Below, piece after piece: positions 43,991 through 53,012 of a DNA stretch of 64,000 nucleotides. The notes under the pieces are model-generated. The model was not told the origin of the DNA. It worked only from the letters and a program-made list of their open reading frames with translations, and ran no database searches. The DNA is from Chloroflexota bacterium (GTDB taxonomy: Bacteria > Chloroflexota > Chloroflexia > Chloroheliales > Chloroheliaceae). The position numbers and the translations under genes were made by a program. The DNA lies in contig CADDZM010000002.1 of assembly GCA_902812345.1 (NCBI GenBank), positions 1 to 64,000 of the forward strand. The letters run 5' to 3'. Every line of letters begins with the position of its first letter. Position 1 is the stretch's first letter.

Positions 43991-46900
43991 ATGTTCGGCC
44001 AGCAACTTGTTCTGCGAACTAAATTGATGCCGCCCCGGACCCGCCGCTGGACATTGGTCCGGCCCCGGCTTTTTTCGCGCCTGGACCAGGCCCGCGACTA
44101 CCGCCTGACCCTGCTGGAAGCCCCGACCGGTTACGGCAAGACAACCGCCCTGGCCGGGTGGCTGGCGGCTAGCGATGCGCCCTCGGCCTGGTACAGCCTG
44201 GGTTCGGTTGAAGACGACCCGCTCATTTTGCTGCTTCATATAATATACGCGCTGCGGACCCGCTTCCCGACCGCCGGACACGCCGCTCTCGAATTGTTGC
44301 AGGGCGAACCGGAACCGGTAGCGTCACTCTTCATACCGGCCCTGCGCCTCCTGATTAACGATTTGTGCGACCTCCTGACCGAAGAAACCTTCCTGGCCCT
44401 GGACGATTTTCACCTGCTGGACGGCCGCGCCGAGGCCCAATCTCTTGTCGAAGAATTTATCAACGCCGCGCCCCCTTTGTTACATCTGATAATCGCCAGC
44501 CGCTCCCGGCCAACCCTGGCGGCCCTGGCCCTCTGGCAGGCCCGTAACGAAGTCTTGTTAGTGACCAAGGATGACCTCGCTTTCCGGCCCACCGAAACCG
44601 AGCAGCTTTTCAGGGACCATTACGGCCTTGAACTCACGCCCGAACAGGCCGCCCTCCTGACGGATGAAACCGAGGGCTGGGTGATTGCGCTGCAAATGTA
44701 CTGGCAAAGCGCCTCGGCTCAACCGGACGGCCAACTTCCCCGGCTCGACCGTCTGCCGGACAGCCTTGCGGGCCTCTTTGAATACCTGGCCCAGGAAGTT
44801 CTCAACCGCCAGACCCCGGCTACCCAGGATTTTCTCTTGCAAACCGCGGTCCTTCGCCGGTTGCGGAGTGACGCCTGCGCAGCCTTGCTAAACCGGACCG
44901 CGGCTGAATGCGAAATCCAACTGCAAGGTATCTCGGACGCCGGACTGTTTCTCATACCGTCTTCGGGCGAAAATTCCTACCGCTATCATCACCTGTTTGG
45001 CGAATTTTTATACAACCGCCTCAAACAGCAAAGCCCGGCCCTGGCCCAGGATTTACAACAAAAAGCTGCCCGCTTCTTCATCACGCAAAACCGCCCTGAA
45101 GACGCCCTGCCTCACGCCCTGGCCGCCGCTGACTTCGCAACGGCCAGGGATATCCTGGTAAACGGGCTTGGCGAAAACCTGCTGGCAACGGGCCGGATGG
45201 AACGCCTGGAAGAACTCTTCGGGAATTTTCCGGCTGGAATCATTGAAACAAGCCCGGCCTTGCTGGTAATACAGGGCGATTGCTACCGCCTGACCAGCCG
45301 CTTCGACCAGGCGTTAGCTGTATATAGCAAAGCGGCAGGGCTTTTCCAGCAAAGCGGCGACCGGGTGGCCCAGGCCAGGGCTTTGCGCGGTTCGGCCCTG
45401 GTCTACCTGGATACGGTTCAACCGGCCCAGGCCGAGGCACTCCTGGAAGAAGCCCTCGCCCTGGTTAACACCACCGAAGAACGCAACCTGAAGGCCGCCC
45501 TTTTGCGCGACCTGGCCGAGAACAAAATCAACCGGGGCAAATCGCTGGAAGCGGAGGGGCTTTTCCGGCAGGCCCGCGCCCTGCTGGGCAAACCCGAATC
45601 CGGCTACGAGGATGTGCGTATCTTCCTGCGGACGGGGCGGCTGGCCGAGGCGGTTGAGATTTTGCGGCAAAACCTGGCAGATGAGCAGCCCGCCAGAATG
45701 GCCCGGGCCGGGCGGAATCATCGCGAAGCCCTGCTGCTATTCTCCCTGATAAACAGTTTGGAGGGTAATAGCGGCCCGGCCATCGCGCAGGCCGAACAGG
45801 GCATCAAGCTGGCCCAGGATTTACGCACGCCCTTCACGGAAGCGGTGGCCTGGCAGCGGCTTGGGCATGCTTTGACCGTCGCCGGGCGTAACGCTGAAGC
45901 CGCCGAAGCCTTTTTACACGGCACTTCGCTGGGCGACCGCCTGCACGTGCGGCGGTTGCGGGCGGAAGGTTTTATGGGAGTGTGCGCGCTGGAAGGCCGG
46001 CCTGGCGGCAACCTGGAAGCCGCTTGCCGCGCGGCGAATGAAGGACTTGAAATCGCCCGGCAGGCCGGGGACGAGTGGATTGAAGGTTATATCACGCTTT
46101 GCCTGGCTGCTGCGTTCATCCAGCACGGCCCGGCCCATTCCGCCGAAGCACGCGAGGTGTTACAGGCGGCCCGGCAGCTTTTCGAAGGTTGCGGCGAGCG
46201 TTTCGGCCTTACGGCAGTCTTACTCTGGCAAAATTTCCTGGAACCCAACCGGGAAAACGCCGAAGCTCTGCTGGCCGAGTGTCAGACCGGCGGCTACCTC
46301 TTTTTAGTGGAAAAGCCGACCTTCCTGGGTCCGAAAGAACCGGCCTGGGTAGCCCAACTGGCCGAAAACCTGGGAGCGGTCCGCTCAAGAAGCCAACCGC
46401 TGCCTCGCCCGGCCAATCTTTCGCGGCCCAACCCTCAGCCATTGACCATCCTTTCGCTGGGGACTTTCCTGGTCCGGCGGGCCGATGGCACCGAATTGAC
46501 CAACCGCGAGTGGCAGCGCGAGAAAGCCCGGCAGCTTTTCCAGCTTTTGCTCACGCTCCGCTATAACCCGTTACCCAAAGAGCATATTCTTGATTTGCTG
46601 TGGCCGGAAAGTGAATTCAGAGCGGCGGAAACCGGGTTCAAGGTGGCTTTGAACGCGCTTAGCCGGGCGCTCGAACCGGACCGGACCAGCCGCAGCCAGT
46701 CCAGTTTCATTATTAAAGAGGGAAGCGGTCAGAGTCTGTCTTACAGCCTGAAGCTTGACCCGGATTTGTGCTATTGTGATGCCCTGGAATTTCAGGAGCT
46801 TGTCCGGAAGGGGCGCCAGGAAGAGCATTCCGAAACCGCGGGGCTTGCCAGGACCGAACCGGGTCTGAACCGGCTTTCTCCGGTTTCGCTCACTCTTTAT

Positions 46901-47260
46901 AACCAGGCCATTTCGCTTTACCGGGGCGATTATCTACCGGCCTGTCTTTACGAAGATTGGGCCGCCCCGGAGCGAGAACGGCTGCTATCACTTTTTCTGA
47001 CTACAGCGGAGCGAATGGCCCAGACCATGGCCGCTGAAGAAAACTGGGAACGCTGCCTGGAACTATGCCGCATGATACTCAACCGGGATAACTGCTGGGA
47101 AGAAGCGTACCGGCTCAGTATGCTGGCCTACTACCGCCAGGGCAACCGGACGGCGGCTCTGCGCGCTTTTGAACGCTGTACTCTCGCCTTAAAAACCGAA
47201 CTTGACCTGGCTCCACTGCCTCAAACCGTGGTACTCTACCAGAAAATACTCAATGATTGA
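43991..47260 (+). CDS. MalT-like STAND regulator with C-terminal BTAD domain
   Basis: A 1089-residue regulator. Residues about 1-330 are a STAND/MalT NTPase: EAPTGYGKTTALAGWL is the P-loop, and FLALDDFHLLDG the Walker B. Residues about 350-800 are helical TPR-like repeats for ligand sensing. From about 815 a SARP-type winged helix begins (LTILSLGTFLVRRADG, REKARQLFQLLLTLR, LLWPE), followed by the BTAD all-helical domain to the end. It therefore has a MalT front but a SARP DNA-binding end instead of LuxR. Expected action: ligand and ATP trigger oligomerisation and DNA binding. It is divergent from parA, with 198 bp between them. Its target may be the dioxygenase that follows. Confidence 0.88.
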   Translation: MFGQQLVLRTKLMPPRTRRWTLVRPRLFSRLDQARDYRLTLLEAPTGYGKTTALAGWLAASDAPSAWYSLGSVEDDPLILLLHIIYALRTRFPTAGHAALELLQGEPEPVASLFIPALRLLINDLCDLLTEETFLALDDFHLLDGRAEAQSLVEEFINAAPPLLHLIIASRSRPTLAALALWQARNEVLLVTKDDLAFRPTETEQLFRDHYGLELTPEQAALLTDETEGWVIALQMYWQSASAQPDGQLPRLDRLPDSLAGLFEYLAQEVLNRQTPATQDFLLQTAVLRRLRSDACAALLNRTAAECEIQLQGISDAGLFLIPSSGENSYRYHHLFGEFLYNRLKQQSPALAQDLQQKAARFFITQNRPEDALPHALAAADFATARDILVNGLGENLLATGRMERLEELFGNFPAGIIETSPALLVIQGDCYRLTSRFDQALAVYSKAAGLFQQSGDRVAQARALRGSALVYLDTVQPAQAEALLEEALALVNTTEERNLKAALLRDLAENKINRGKSLEAEGLFRQARALLGKPESGYEDVRIFLRTGRLAEAVEILRQNLADEQPARMARAGRNHREALLLFSLINSLEGNSGPAIAQAEQGIKLAQDLRTPFTEAVAWQRLGHALTVAGRNAEAAEAFLHGTSLGDRLHVRRLRAEGFMGVCALEGRPGGNLEAACRAANEGLEIARQAGDEWIEGYITLCLAAAFIQHGPAHSAEAREVLQAARQLFEGCGERFGLTAVLLWQNFLEPNRENAEALLAECQTGGYLFLVEKPTFLGPKEPAWVAQLAENLGAVRSRSQPLPRPANLSRPNPQPLTILSLGTFLVRRADGTELTNREWQREKARQLFQLLLTLRYNPLPKEHILDLLWPESEFRAAETGFKVALNALSRALEPDRTSRSQSSFIIKEGSGQSLSYSLKLDPDLCYCDALEFQELVRKGRQEEHSETAGLARTEPGLNRLSPVSLTLYNQAISLYRGDYLPACLYEDWAAPERERLLSLFLTTAERMAQTMAAEENWERCLELCRMILNRDNCWEEAYRLSMLAYYRQGNRTAALRAFERCTLALKTELDLAPLPQTVVLYQKILND

Positions 47261-47409
47261 ACTTATTTAGTTTCATTTTTAATTATTTATTTTACAGGTG
47301 AGCAAATTAACACCCGGTCAAAATGGTTATAACAAACTTCCGGCTATAATATAAAGATGGCGTACCAACAGCAGGCCCGGTTATTCTGGGAAGAAGGAGA
47401 AATGATAAA

Positions 47410-48207
47410 ATGACAACGGTCAGCGAGTATCAAACCAATGCCGCGAATATTTCTGAGGGAGCGGTGCAGTCTTACCGGGCGCAAGGTTTTATTCATTTGT
47501 CCGGCGTTATTTCTCAGGCAGAAGCCGGGCGCTTTTACAGCGCCGCCCTGGAAGCCTCAAAAACAAACGAGAGTTTTGCCAGGGGAAAATCTGAAAAAGT
47601 CTTTACCCAACTGGTCAACCTCTGGCGCGAAGACCCGGTAATAAAAGAGCTTACCTTCCATCCTAACCTGGCCGCCCTTGCCGAACGATTGGCCGGGGTA
47701 GCTTTGCGGTTGTGGCACGACCACGTTTTAATCAAGCAGCCATTTAACCAGGCTCCTACCGAATTTCACCAGGACCAGCCTTATTGGCCGCATAACGATG
47801 CCGCAAACCGCCACTGTCTTAGCGCCTGGGTCGCCCTTTGTGATGTCCCGGCGGAAAAAGGCTGCTTGACCTTCATCAATAAGTCACACCATTACACCGG
47901 GCGGCGGGCGCAGGACCTGACCGATGCGAAAGATTTGCTGCAACTTTGTCCCGATATGATTTATATGCCCCGCACTACTATTCCTTTAAGAGCGGGGGAC
48001 TGCACTTTTCACAGTTCCTGGACAGCGCATATGGCGACCCCCAATTTTACAGCCGACCCGCGCGTTGCTCACATAGTTATCTATATGGACGCTGACACGA
48101 CTTATTCCGGCACGGGCCATCCAGTAACGGACCCGCTCGATTTAAAAGTTGGCGAACCTTTAGCGGGGGAAATGTTTCCCCGGATAGCAAAGAATGACTT
48201 CAATTAA
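47410..48207 (+). CDS. Phytanoyl-CoA dioxygenase (PhyH) family protein
   Basis: A 265-residue Fe(II)/2-oxoglutarate oxygenase. TEFHQDQPYWPH gives the HxD pair of the metal triad, and SSWTAHMATPN the distal His; the 2-oxoglutarate Arg is probably in the nearby DPRVAHIVIYMD. Family members hydroxylate fatty acyl-CoAs, ectoine precursors, quorum signals and many natural products. GAAGGAG precedes ATG 47410. It follows the MalT/BTAD regulator on the same strand by 149 bp, so that regulator may control it. No biosynthetic cluster surrounds it. Confidence 0.85.
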   Translation: MTTVSEYQTNAANISEGAVQSYRAQGFIHLSGVISQAEAGRFYSAALEASKTNESFARGKSEKVFTQLVNLWREDPVIKELTFHPNLAALAERLAGVALRLWHDHVLIKQPFNQAPTEFHQDQPYWPHNDAANRHCLSAWVALCDVPAEKGCLTFINKSHHYTGRRAQDLTDAKDLLQLCPDMIYMPRTTIPLRAGDCTFHSSWTAHMATPNFTADPRVAHIVIYMDADTTYSGTGHPVTDPLDLKVGEPLAGEMFPRIAKNDFN

Positions 48208-48333
48208 CTATAATTGCACCAATTATGGCAAAATGTATCTCAAATCTTTCTTTACAGAAATTAAGGCAAAACTGGGAAATTGTGCCTGTAAATATTATTT
48301 ATAAGGAAGACAAGACCAGGATAGCGAGGTATT

Positions 48334-50553
48334 TTGGGTAATTCCAAAAGCGAATTTACAACTGTACAGGTGGCCCGGGATGACCGGGCCAATGTTGAGA
48401 GAAAAATTAGAGGGTTTCGCTACTTCCCGGTCCTGGGGCCAATCGCGTTTTTTTTGGCGTTAGCCCTCGCCTTTACCTGGCCGCTGGTCCTTAATATGGG
48501 CGACCGGGGCATCAGCGCCCGGAGCGCCGACCTTTGGCAAAATCTCTGGAACCTGTGGTGGGTCAAGCACGCCCTTTTCGAACTGCACACCAACCCCTTT
48601 AAAACCAACCTGTTATTTTATCCCAACACACCCGCGCTCTATTTGCATGCACTCAACCCGCTCGGCGGTTTTATCAGCAGCCCTTTGCAGTATATCTTTG
48701 GGTTGGTGGCAAGCCTTAATTTGATGGTCCTGTTGGCCTTCACCTTTAGCGGCTACACGGCCTTTTTGCTGGCCCGCTTTTTAAAACTTTCCACCGGGAG
48801 CGCCCTGGTGGCCGGGACGGTCTACGCGTTCAGCCCGATTATCTCAACCGAACTGGACTTCGGCCAGCTCGAACAACTCACCCAGCTATGGCTGCCGCTC
48901 TATATCCTGTTTTTCCTCAAAGCGCTCGGCCCGCCCGCTGAGAGCGGCAAAAGCGGGCTGGGCTTGCCCCTGACGTTCTGGCGGGACAGCCTCCTGGCAG
49001 CCCTGATGATTCTTCTGACAGCCCTGACGACCTGGTATTACGCCCTCGATTTAATGATTTTCGCCGGGCTGGCCGGGTTAGTGCTGCTGGTGAGGGTGGG
49101 GCGGACAAAAGAATTTAATCTTTTAAAGCGCCTGGTTTTGCTGGCTGTATTTTGCGGAATTGCCCTCGCGCCGCTGGCTTTTTTGACCGCTCGCGCCGCC
49201 GCCGGGATGCCTACCGCCGCCGCCCGTGGTAGCAGCGTCCGGTTCAATTCGGCTACTCTGCTTTATTTCCTGCTGCCGGGCGACTCGACCCTGTGGTTTT
49301 CGCAACCGTTCGAAGGGCAGGAATTCAGCCAGTTTTTAGGTTTTGGAACGCTCTTGCTGGCCACTTTAGGTACGATTTTCTTCTGGAAGAAAACGCGGGG
49401 CTGGTTCTTCCTGGCCCTGTTTTTCCTGGCGCTGTCGCTCGGTCCTCAGTTTAAGACCGGCCAGGACAGCTATCTTGATATACCGCTGCCGGGCGCGATA
49501 TTGCAAGCGCTGCCCGTAATCGGGACTTTCTTCCGGGTGCCGGTGCGGCTGGTCGCATTTGCCATGCTGCCGCTGGGCCTGCTGGCCGGGTGGGGTCTGG
49601 ACTGGTTGGCCGCCCACAAACCCGCCAGGCTGCAACTTAAACCGGCCTTCTGGACAACCGGACTGGCCGGGCTGGCCCTGCTGATAATTTTTCTCGAATA
49701 CCTACCCGGGCCGCGCACGACCGTAAGCCTGGCTCTGGACCGGGCAGCCTGGCAGAAAATCCAGCCGCCGGGCGCGGTTTTATCGCTGCCTTACAGCGAA
49801 CTTGGCGGCATTTTGATGTACGAGCAGACCGCGCACGGCCAACCGGCCGTTGGCGGCTACCTGGCCCGGATACCCGGTTTCGACTTTATAGACCAGGCTC
49901 CGATTGTGCGCGAACTGACCCAAAGCAGCTTTACGCCATCCCCAAAGGGATTCGTTAAAAACGATTTCGAGGCTACACTGGTGCCTGCCCTCAATATATA
50001 TGGAATTCGCTATGTGGTGATTCACCGGGACAAAATGTCGCAGAAATCTTCCGATTACCTGGACCTGACCCTGAAACCGTTATTGGAAAATAACCCGCCG
50101 CTTGCCAGGGATGGCGGAGCGGAAATTTACCGGGTGCCGGACTATAACTGGAATGGGAGACTGGTGCCGGGCTGGATAGACCGGGGCAAAGGCTGGCTCG
50201 AACAGGAAAACAACGCGCAGGTCGGGCCGTACTACTGGAGCAGCGGCGATAGCACCCTGACCCTGCTCAACCCGAACCCGCAGCCGGTAAAGTACCGGGT
50301 GGAATGGACCATCTTCAGCCTGCAAAAGCCCCGGACGGTCCAACTAAAACTGAATAATTTCGCTATCGGCCAGAAAGAGGTTATTCCCACGCCGGAGCAG
50401 CAAGCCTTCGAGATCGAACTTCCGCCGGGCCGCTCGACGCTTAGCCTTGTTTCGACTGAACCGGCCATACGCCCCAGCGATGCTATACCCGGCAGCGCTG
50501 ATACCCGGCTGCTCTCCTTTGGCCTGGCCCAACTGAAGTTAACGCCGCTCTAG
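48334..50553 (+). CDS. Large polytopic membrane protein, GT-C-like
   Basis: A 739-residue protein with the same plan as the gene at 36986: a hydrophilic start, about 12 membrane helices to about residue 460 (first: FLALALAFTWPLVLNMGDRG), an acidic external loop (SADLWQNLWNLWWVKH) and a NLLFYP motif, then a soluble C-terminal domain of about 250 residues that ends in a beta-sandwich-like stretch. The start is TTG at 48334 (MGNSKSEF) with GCGAGGT upstream. The family is not named with confidence. A role in glycosyl transfer or export at the membrane is inferred. Its stop codon overlaps that of the convergent SRAP gene within one CTAG. Confidence 0.75.
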   Translation: MGNSKSEFTTVQVARDDRANVERKIRGFRYFPVLGPIAFFLALALAFTWPLVLNMGDRGISARSADLWQNLWNLWWVKHALFELHTNPFKTNLLFYPNTPALYLHALNPLGGFISSPLQYIFGLVASLNLMVLLAFTFSGYTAFLLARFLKLSTGSALVAGTVYAFSPIISTELDFGQLEQLTQLWLPLYILFFLKALGPPAESGKSGLGLPLTFWRDSLLAALMILLTALTTWYYALDLMIFAGLAGLVLLVRVGRTKEFNLLKRLVLLAVFCGIALAPLAFLTARAAAGMPTAAARGSSVRFNSATLLYFLLPGDSTLWFSQPFEGQEFSQFLGFGTLLLATLGTIFFWKKTRGWFFLALFFLALSLGPQFKTGQDSYLDIPLPGAILQALPVIGTFFRVPVRLVAFAMLPLGLLAGWGLDWLAAHKPARLQLKPAFWTTGLAGLALLIIFLEYLPGPRTTVSLALDRAAWQKIQPPGAVLSLPYSELGGILMYEQTAHGQPAVGGYLARIPGFDFIDQAPIVRELTQSSFTPSPKGFVKNDFEATLVPALNIYGIRYVVIHRDKMSQKSSDYLDLTLKPLLENNPPLARDGGAEIYRVPDYNWNGRLVPGWIDRGKGWLEQENNAQVGPYYWSSGDSTLTLLNPNPQPVKYRVEWTIFSLQKPRTVQLKLNNFAIGQKEVIPTPEQQAFEIELPPGRSTLSLVSTEPAIRPSDAIPGSADTRLLSFGLAQLKLTPL

Positions 50554-51224
50554 GCGCTGTTGGCGGTTTCCAGGATTTCGGGAACATCGTTCGCGACGAA
50601 ATTAACCTTTTTAGAGACCGGGTAAGCCTCCATGAGCTTCGCCGGGAAAGGCACCAGCAACCGGGTTACCTCGAAGGGGTCAGTAATCGAGGGATCAAGC
50701 CATTCCTCTTCGTCGCCCGGTTTCAAAATGACCGGCATACGGTTATGAATCGACTCAACCACTTCGTTCGCGGTGGTCGTAATAATCGTGAAGGTCTTTA
50801 ACTCGCGGCCTTCTTTATCCCGGTAAATATCGTACAACCCGGCAAAGCCAAACAAATCGGCGTTTTTAAGATGGATATAAAACGGCTGCTTGCCGGTTCC
50901 GGTCTTTTGCCACTCGTAAAAGCCGTCCGCCGGAATCAGGCAGCGCTGGCTGCGGATTGGTTTACGGTAGGCCGGTTTATCCGCGATGCCTTCAGCCCTG
51001 GCGTTAATGGTGGAATACCCGGCCTTTGGCTCTTTCGACCAGAATGGAATCAAGCCCCACTGGAGCAGTTCAAGTTTATTTTCCTTTTTATCATCCTGCA
51101 AAACCACCGGCACGGTCTGGGTCGGCGCGATATTAAACCGGGGCGGCAGGGGCAACTCAGGCTGTTGCAGGTTAAACCGTTTTGGCAACCGGTCCGGGTT
51201 TGTTAAAGTAAAGCGTCCGCACAT
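50550..51224 (-). CDS. SOS response-associated peptidase (SRAP; YedK/HMCES type)
   Basis: A 224-residue SRAP protein that crosslinks to abasic sites in single-stranded DNA. It starts MCGRFTLTN at ATG 51224, which puts the essential Cys at position 2. RFNIAPTQ and the active-site CLIPADGFYEWQ with its Glu, and the later HNRMPVIL His region, are all intact. AAGGAGAAAG precedes the start. A longer frame from 51266 would place the Cys inside and is rejected. It is convergent with the membrane protein and shares CTAG with it. Confidence 0.93.
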   Translation of the reverse strand: MCGRFTLTNPDRLPKRFNLQQPELPLPPRFNIAPTQTVPVVLQDDKKENKLELLQWGLIPFWSKEPKAGYSTINARAEGIADKPAYRKPIRSQRCLIPADGFYEWQKTGTGKQPFYIHLKNADLFGFAGLYDIYRDKEGRELKTFTIITTTANEVVESIHNRMPVILKPGDEEEWLDPSITDPFEVTRLLVPFPAKLMEAYPVSKKVNFVANDVPEILETANSA

Positions 51225-51339
51225 TTCTTTCTCCTTAACACTTTTTAAGACTTTCGCCTGGAACAATTATTTTAAATTTAATTTTCTTGCAAACCAAAGT
51301 TTTATCAGGTCAAGGCAAAAGTCTTATTTTTCTATTACC

Positions 51340-51369
51340 TTATTAGCATAATCTTTATTAGCATAATCT
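51340..51369. repeat. 15-bp perfect tandem duplication
   Basis: TTATTAGCATAATCT occurs at 51340-51354 and 51355-51369 in the divergent gap between the SRAP and zinc-ribbon genes. The 14-bp core CTTATTAGCATAAT also occurs at 26616-26629, in front of the PurA-like gene. Confidence 0.85.
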
Positions 51370-51510
51370 TTACCAACCAAAAAAGGTGTGTGATTTAGCT
51401 CATTGAAAATAAATTTGGGTAATGCTATGATTACTAACGTCTTAAAATCGCTTAATAGCGCCTAATACCACTAAAATCAAACCACACAAACATTTTTGGA
51501 GCGAAAAGGG

Positions 51511-52146
51511 ATGGCATACATTCAATTTACTCGAAATTACACTGACCATAGCAACGACACCGGTTTTCAATTTGAATTTTTCTGCGACCGTTGCGGCAAT
51601 GGCTTTATGAGCCAGTTCCGGCCAAACAAATTTGGGATGATTAGCGAAGCCTCACGCGGCATTGGTAACATTTTAGGCGGCGTCTTTGGCCGGGCTAGTT
51701 CAGGCTCCTACGAACTGGCCAATTTAACGCGCGGCAAAGCGCACGATGATGCTTTCGCCCAGGCTGTTACAGAATTAAAGCCGCTCTTTATGCAGTGCCA
51801 GCGTTGCGGCATCTGGGCCTGCAAAGATGTTTGCTTCAACTATGACGCCGGGGTTTGCGCCAACTGCGCGCCCAAACGCGAAGGCGAAGTGGCTTCCGCC
51901 AAAGCTGACGCCTTTAATTCTCAGATCCGCGAAAAAGCCATGCAAATAGACTTTACCGGCGGAGTTGACTTGAACCAGCGCCAGGTCGTAACATGCCCGC
52001 GCTGCAACGCTTCGACCGGAGGCGCAAAGTTCTGCCCGAATTGCGGTTTGAACCTGGTGCCGCAGCCGACAAGTTGCCCGGCCTGTCACGCCGATATAAC
52101 GCCGGGAACAAAGTTTTGCGGCAACTGCGGTAATCGAATGGGCTGA
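51511..52146 (+). CDS. Zinc-ribbon protein with several CxxC pairs
   Basis: A 211-residue protein. The first half has CDRCGNGF near residue 24 and a CQRCGIWACKDVCFN/CANC cluster near 96-120, enough for two zinc sites. The C-terminus carries a double zinc ribbon: CPRCN...CPNCGLNL and CPACHADI...CGNCGNRMG. No membrane helix. A GGAGCGAAAAGGG site precedes ATG 51511 (MAYIQFTRNY). Double zinc ribbons of this type usually bind proteins or nucleic acid; the specific role is unknown. A strong terminator separates it from the TetR gene. Confidence 0.82.
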   Translation: MAYIQFTRNYTDHSNDTGFQFEFFCDRCGNGFMSQFRPNKFGMISEASRGIGNILGGVFGRASSGSYELANLTRGKAHDDAFAQAVTELKPLFMQCQRCGIWACKDVCFNYDAGVCANCAPKREGEVASAKADAFNSQIREKAMQIDFTGGVDLNQRQVVTCPRCNASTGGAKFCPNCGLNLVPQPTSCPACHADITPGTKFCGNCGNRMG

Positions 52147-52162
52147 CCTTAAAACCAGAACG

Positions 52163-52192
52163 GCACCACTCGAGGGAGTGGTGCTATTTTTT
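52163..52192 (+). terminator. Rho-independent terminator
   Basis: GCACCACTC (52163-52171), a GAGG loop and GAGTGGTGC (52176-52184) form a perfect 9-bp stem followed by TATTTTTT. It ends the zinc-ribbon gene. Confidence 0.9.
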
Positions 52193-52202
52193 GTCCTTAT
52201 AC

Positions 52203-52214
52203 TAACAAATGTTA
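52203..52214. promoter_or_regulatory. Probable TetR operator 1
   Basis: TAACA-AA-TGTTA is a dyad directly ahead of the TetR gene, between the preceding terminator and the start codon. The same half-sites with a 2-bp centre recur in the operator at 52963-52982. Confidence 0.6.
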
Positions 52215-52228
52215 TACAGGAAATGAAA

Positions 52229-52891
52229 ATGGCCGAGAATCGCGTCAAACCTAAAAGCGGGTTCAACCCGATTGACCCTGACCGCAAGGAAACAATAATT
52301 TATCACGCCCGCAATCTTTTCCAGGAGCGCAGCTTTGACGGGGTAAATATCCGCGAAATTATGCAACTCGCGGAAGTGACCCAGCCGACAATTTATTATT
52401 ACTTTCAGAATAAAGATGGTCTTTTCCTGGCGGTTTTGCTGGATATTCTGACCGAAATTGACAGTGAGTTTAACCGGGCCAGCCGCGAAAGTGATTTTCA
52501 CAAACAGCTTCAAATCATCGCCCAGGCTTTTATGGAACCACCCACGCCAAACTTGCCGATGCTCTTTGGCGAGTTAAAGCGGCGGGTCGAACACAACAAA
52601 CATTTTCCGGAGCAGGGTCTAACACCTTCCCAGGCCCGCAGCGCCTTTCTTTATGTAAACCAGACCTGGCCGCGCAGCCTGGAAAACATTTTGCGGGATG
52701 CCCGCCGCGCCGGAGAAGCGGCCCTGGACGACCCCGGCTTTACGGCCAGTTACCTGCTTACAATATTAACGGCTTATCCGCACTCGCCTTTCGTTAATTT
52801 CAGGGTTAAGGACAAAGAGCAGGCGAGGGACACTTTGCTAAATTATCTAATAACCATGCTAAGAATGAGCAGTGCCAGCGCCCAAATCTAA
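52229..52891 (+). CDS. TetR family transcriptional regulator
   Basis: A protein of about 221 residues. The N-terminal helix-turn-helix reads KETIIYHARNLFQERSFDGV then IREIMQLAEVTQPTIYYYFQNKDGLFLAVL, a classic TetR DNA-binding domain. The C-terminal all-helical part (about 75-221) would bind an unknown ligand and dimerise. The start is taken at ATG 52229 (MAENRVKPK), 8 nt after AGGA; ATG 52223 is also in frame. A TAACA-N2-TGTTA dyad lies just upstream, and a longer perfect version precedes the next gene, so it probably represses itself and its neighbour. Confidence 0.88.
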   Translation: MAENRVKPKSGFNPIDPDRKETIIYHARNLFQERSFDGVNIREIMQLAEVTQPTIYYYFQNKDGLFLAVLLDILTEIDSEFNRASRESDFHKQLQIIAQAFMEPPTPNLPMLFGELKRRVEHNKHFPEQGLTPSQARSAFLYVNQTWPRSLENILRDARRAGEAALDDPGFTASYLLTILTAYPHSPFVNFRVKDKEQARDTLLNYLITMLRMSSASAQI

Positions 52892-52962
52892 TTTTTTCCG
52901 CTACTTTCATCCTGCTTGCTGCGTATTTACCTGGACTCAACGAATCTAGCTACCTCAAAACC

Positions 52963-52982
52963 AATATAACAATTGTTATATT
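52963..52982. promoter_or_regulatory. Probable TetR operator 2, perfect 20-bp palindrome
   Basis: AATATAACAATTGTTATATT is perfectly self-complementary and contains TAACA-AT-TGTTA, the same core as the site ahead of the TetR gene. It lies 30 bp before the phosphotransferase start and would overlap its promoter region. Confidence 0.7.
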
Positions 52983-53012
52983 AAGCTAATTTGAATGTAA
53001 CCAGGAGTTTTT

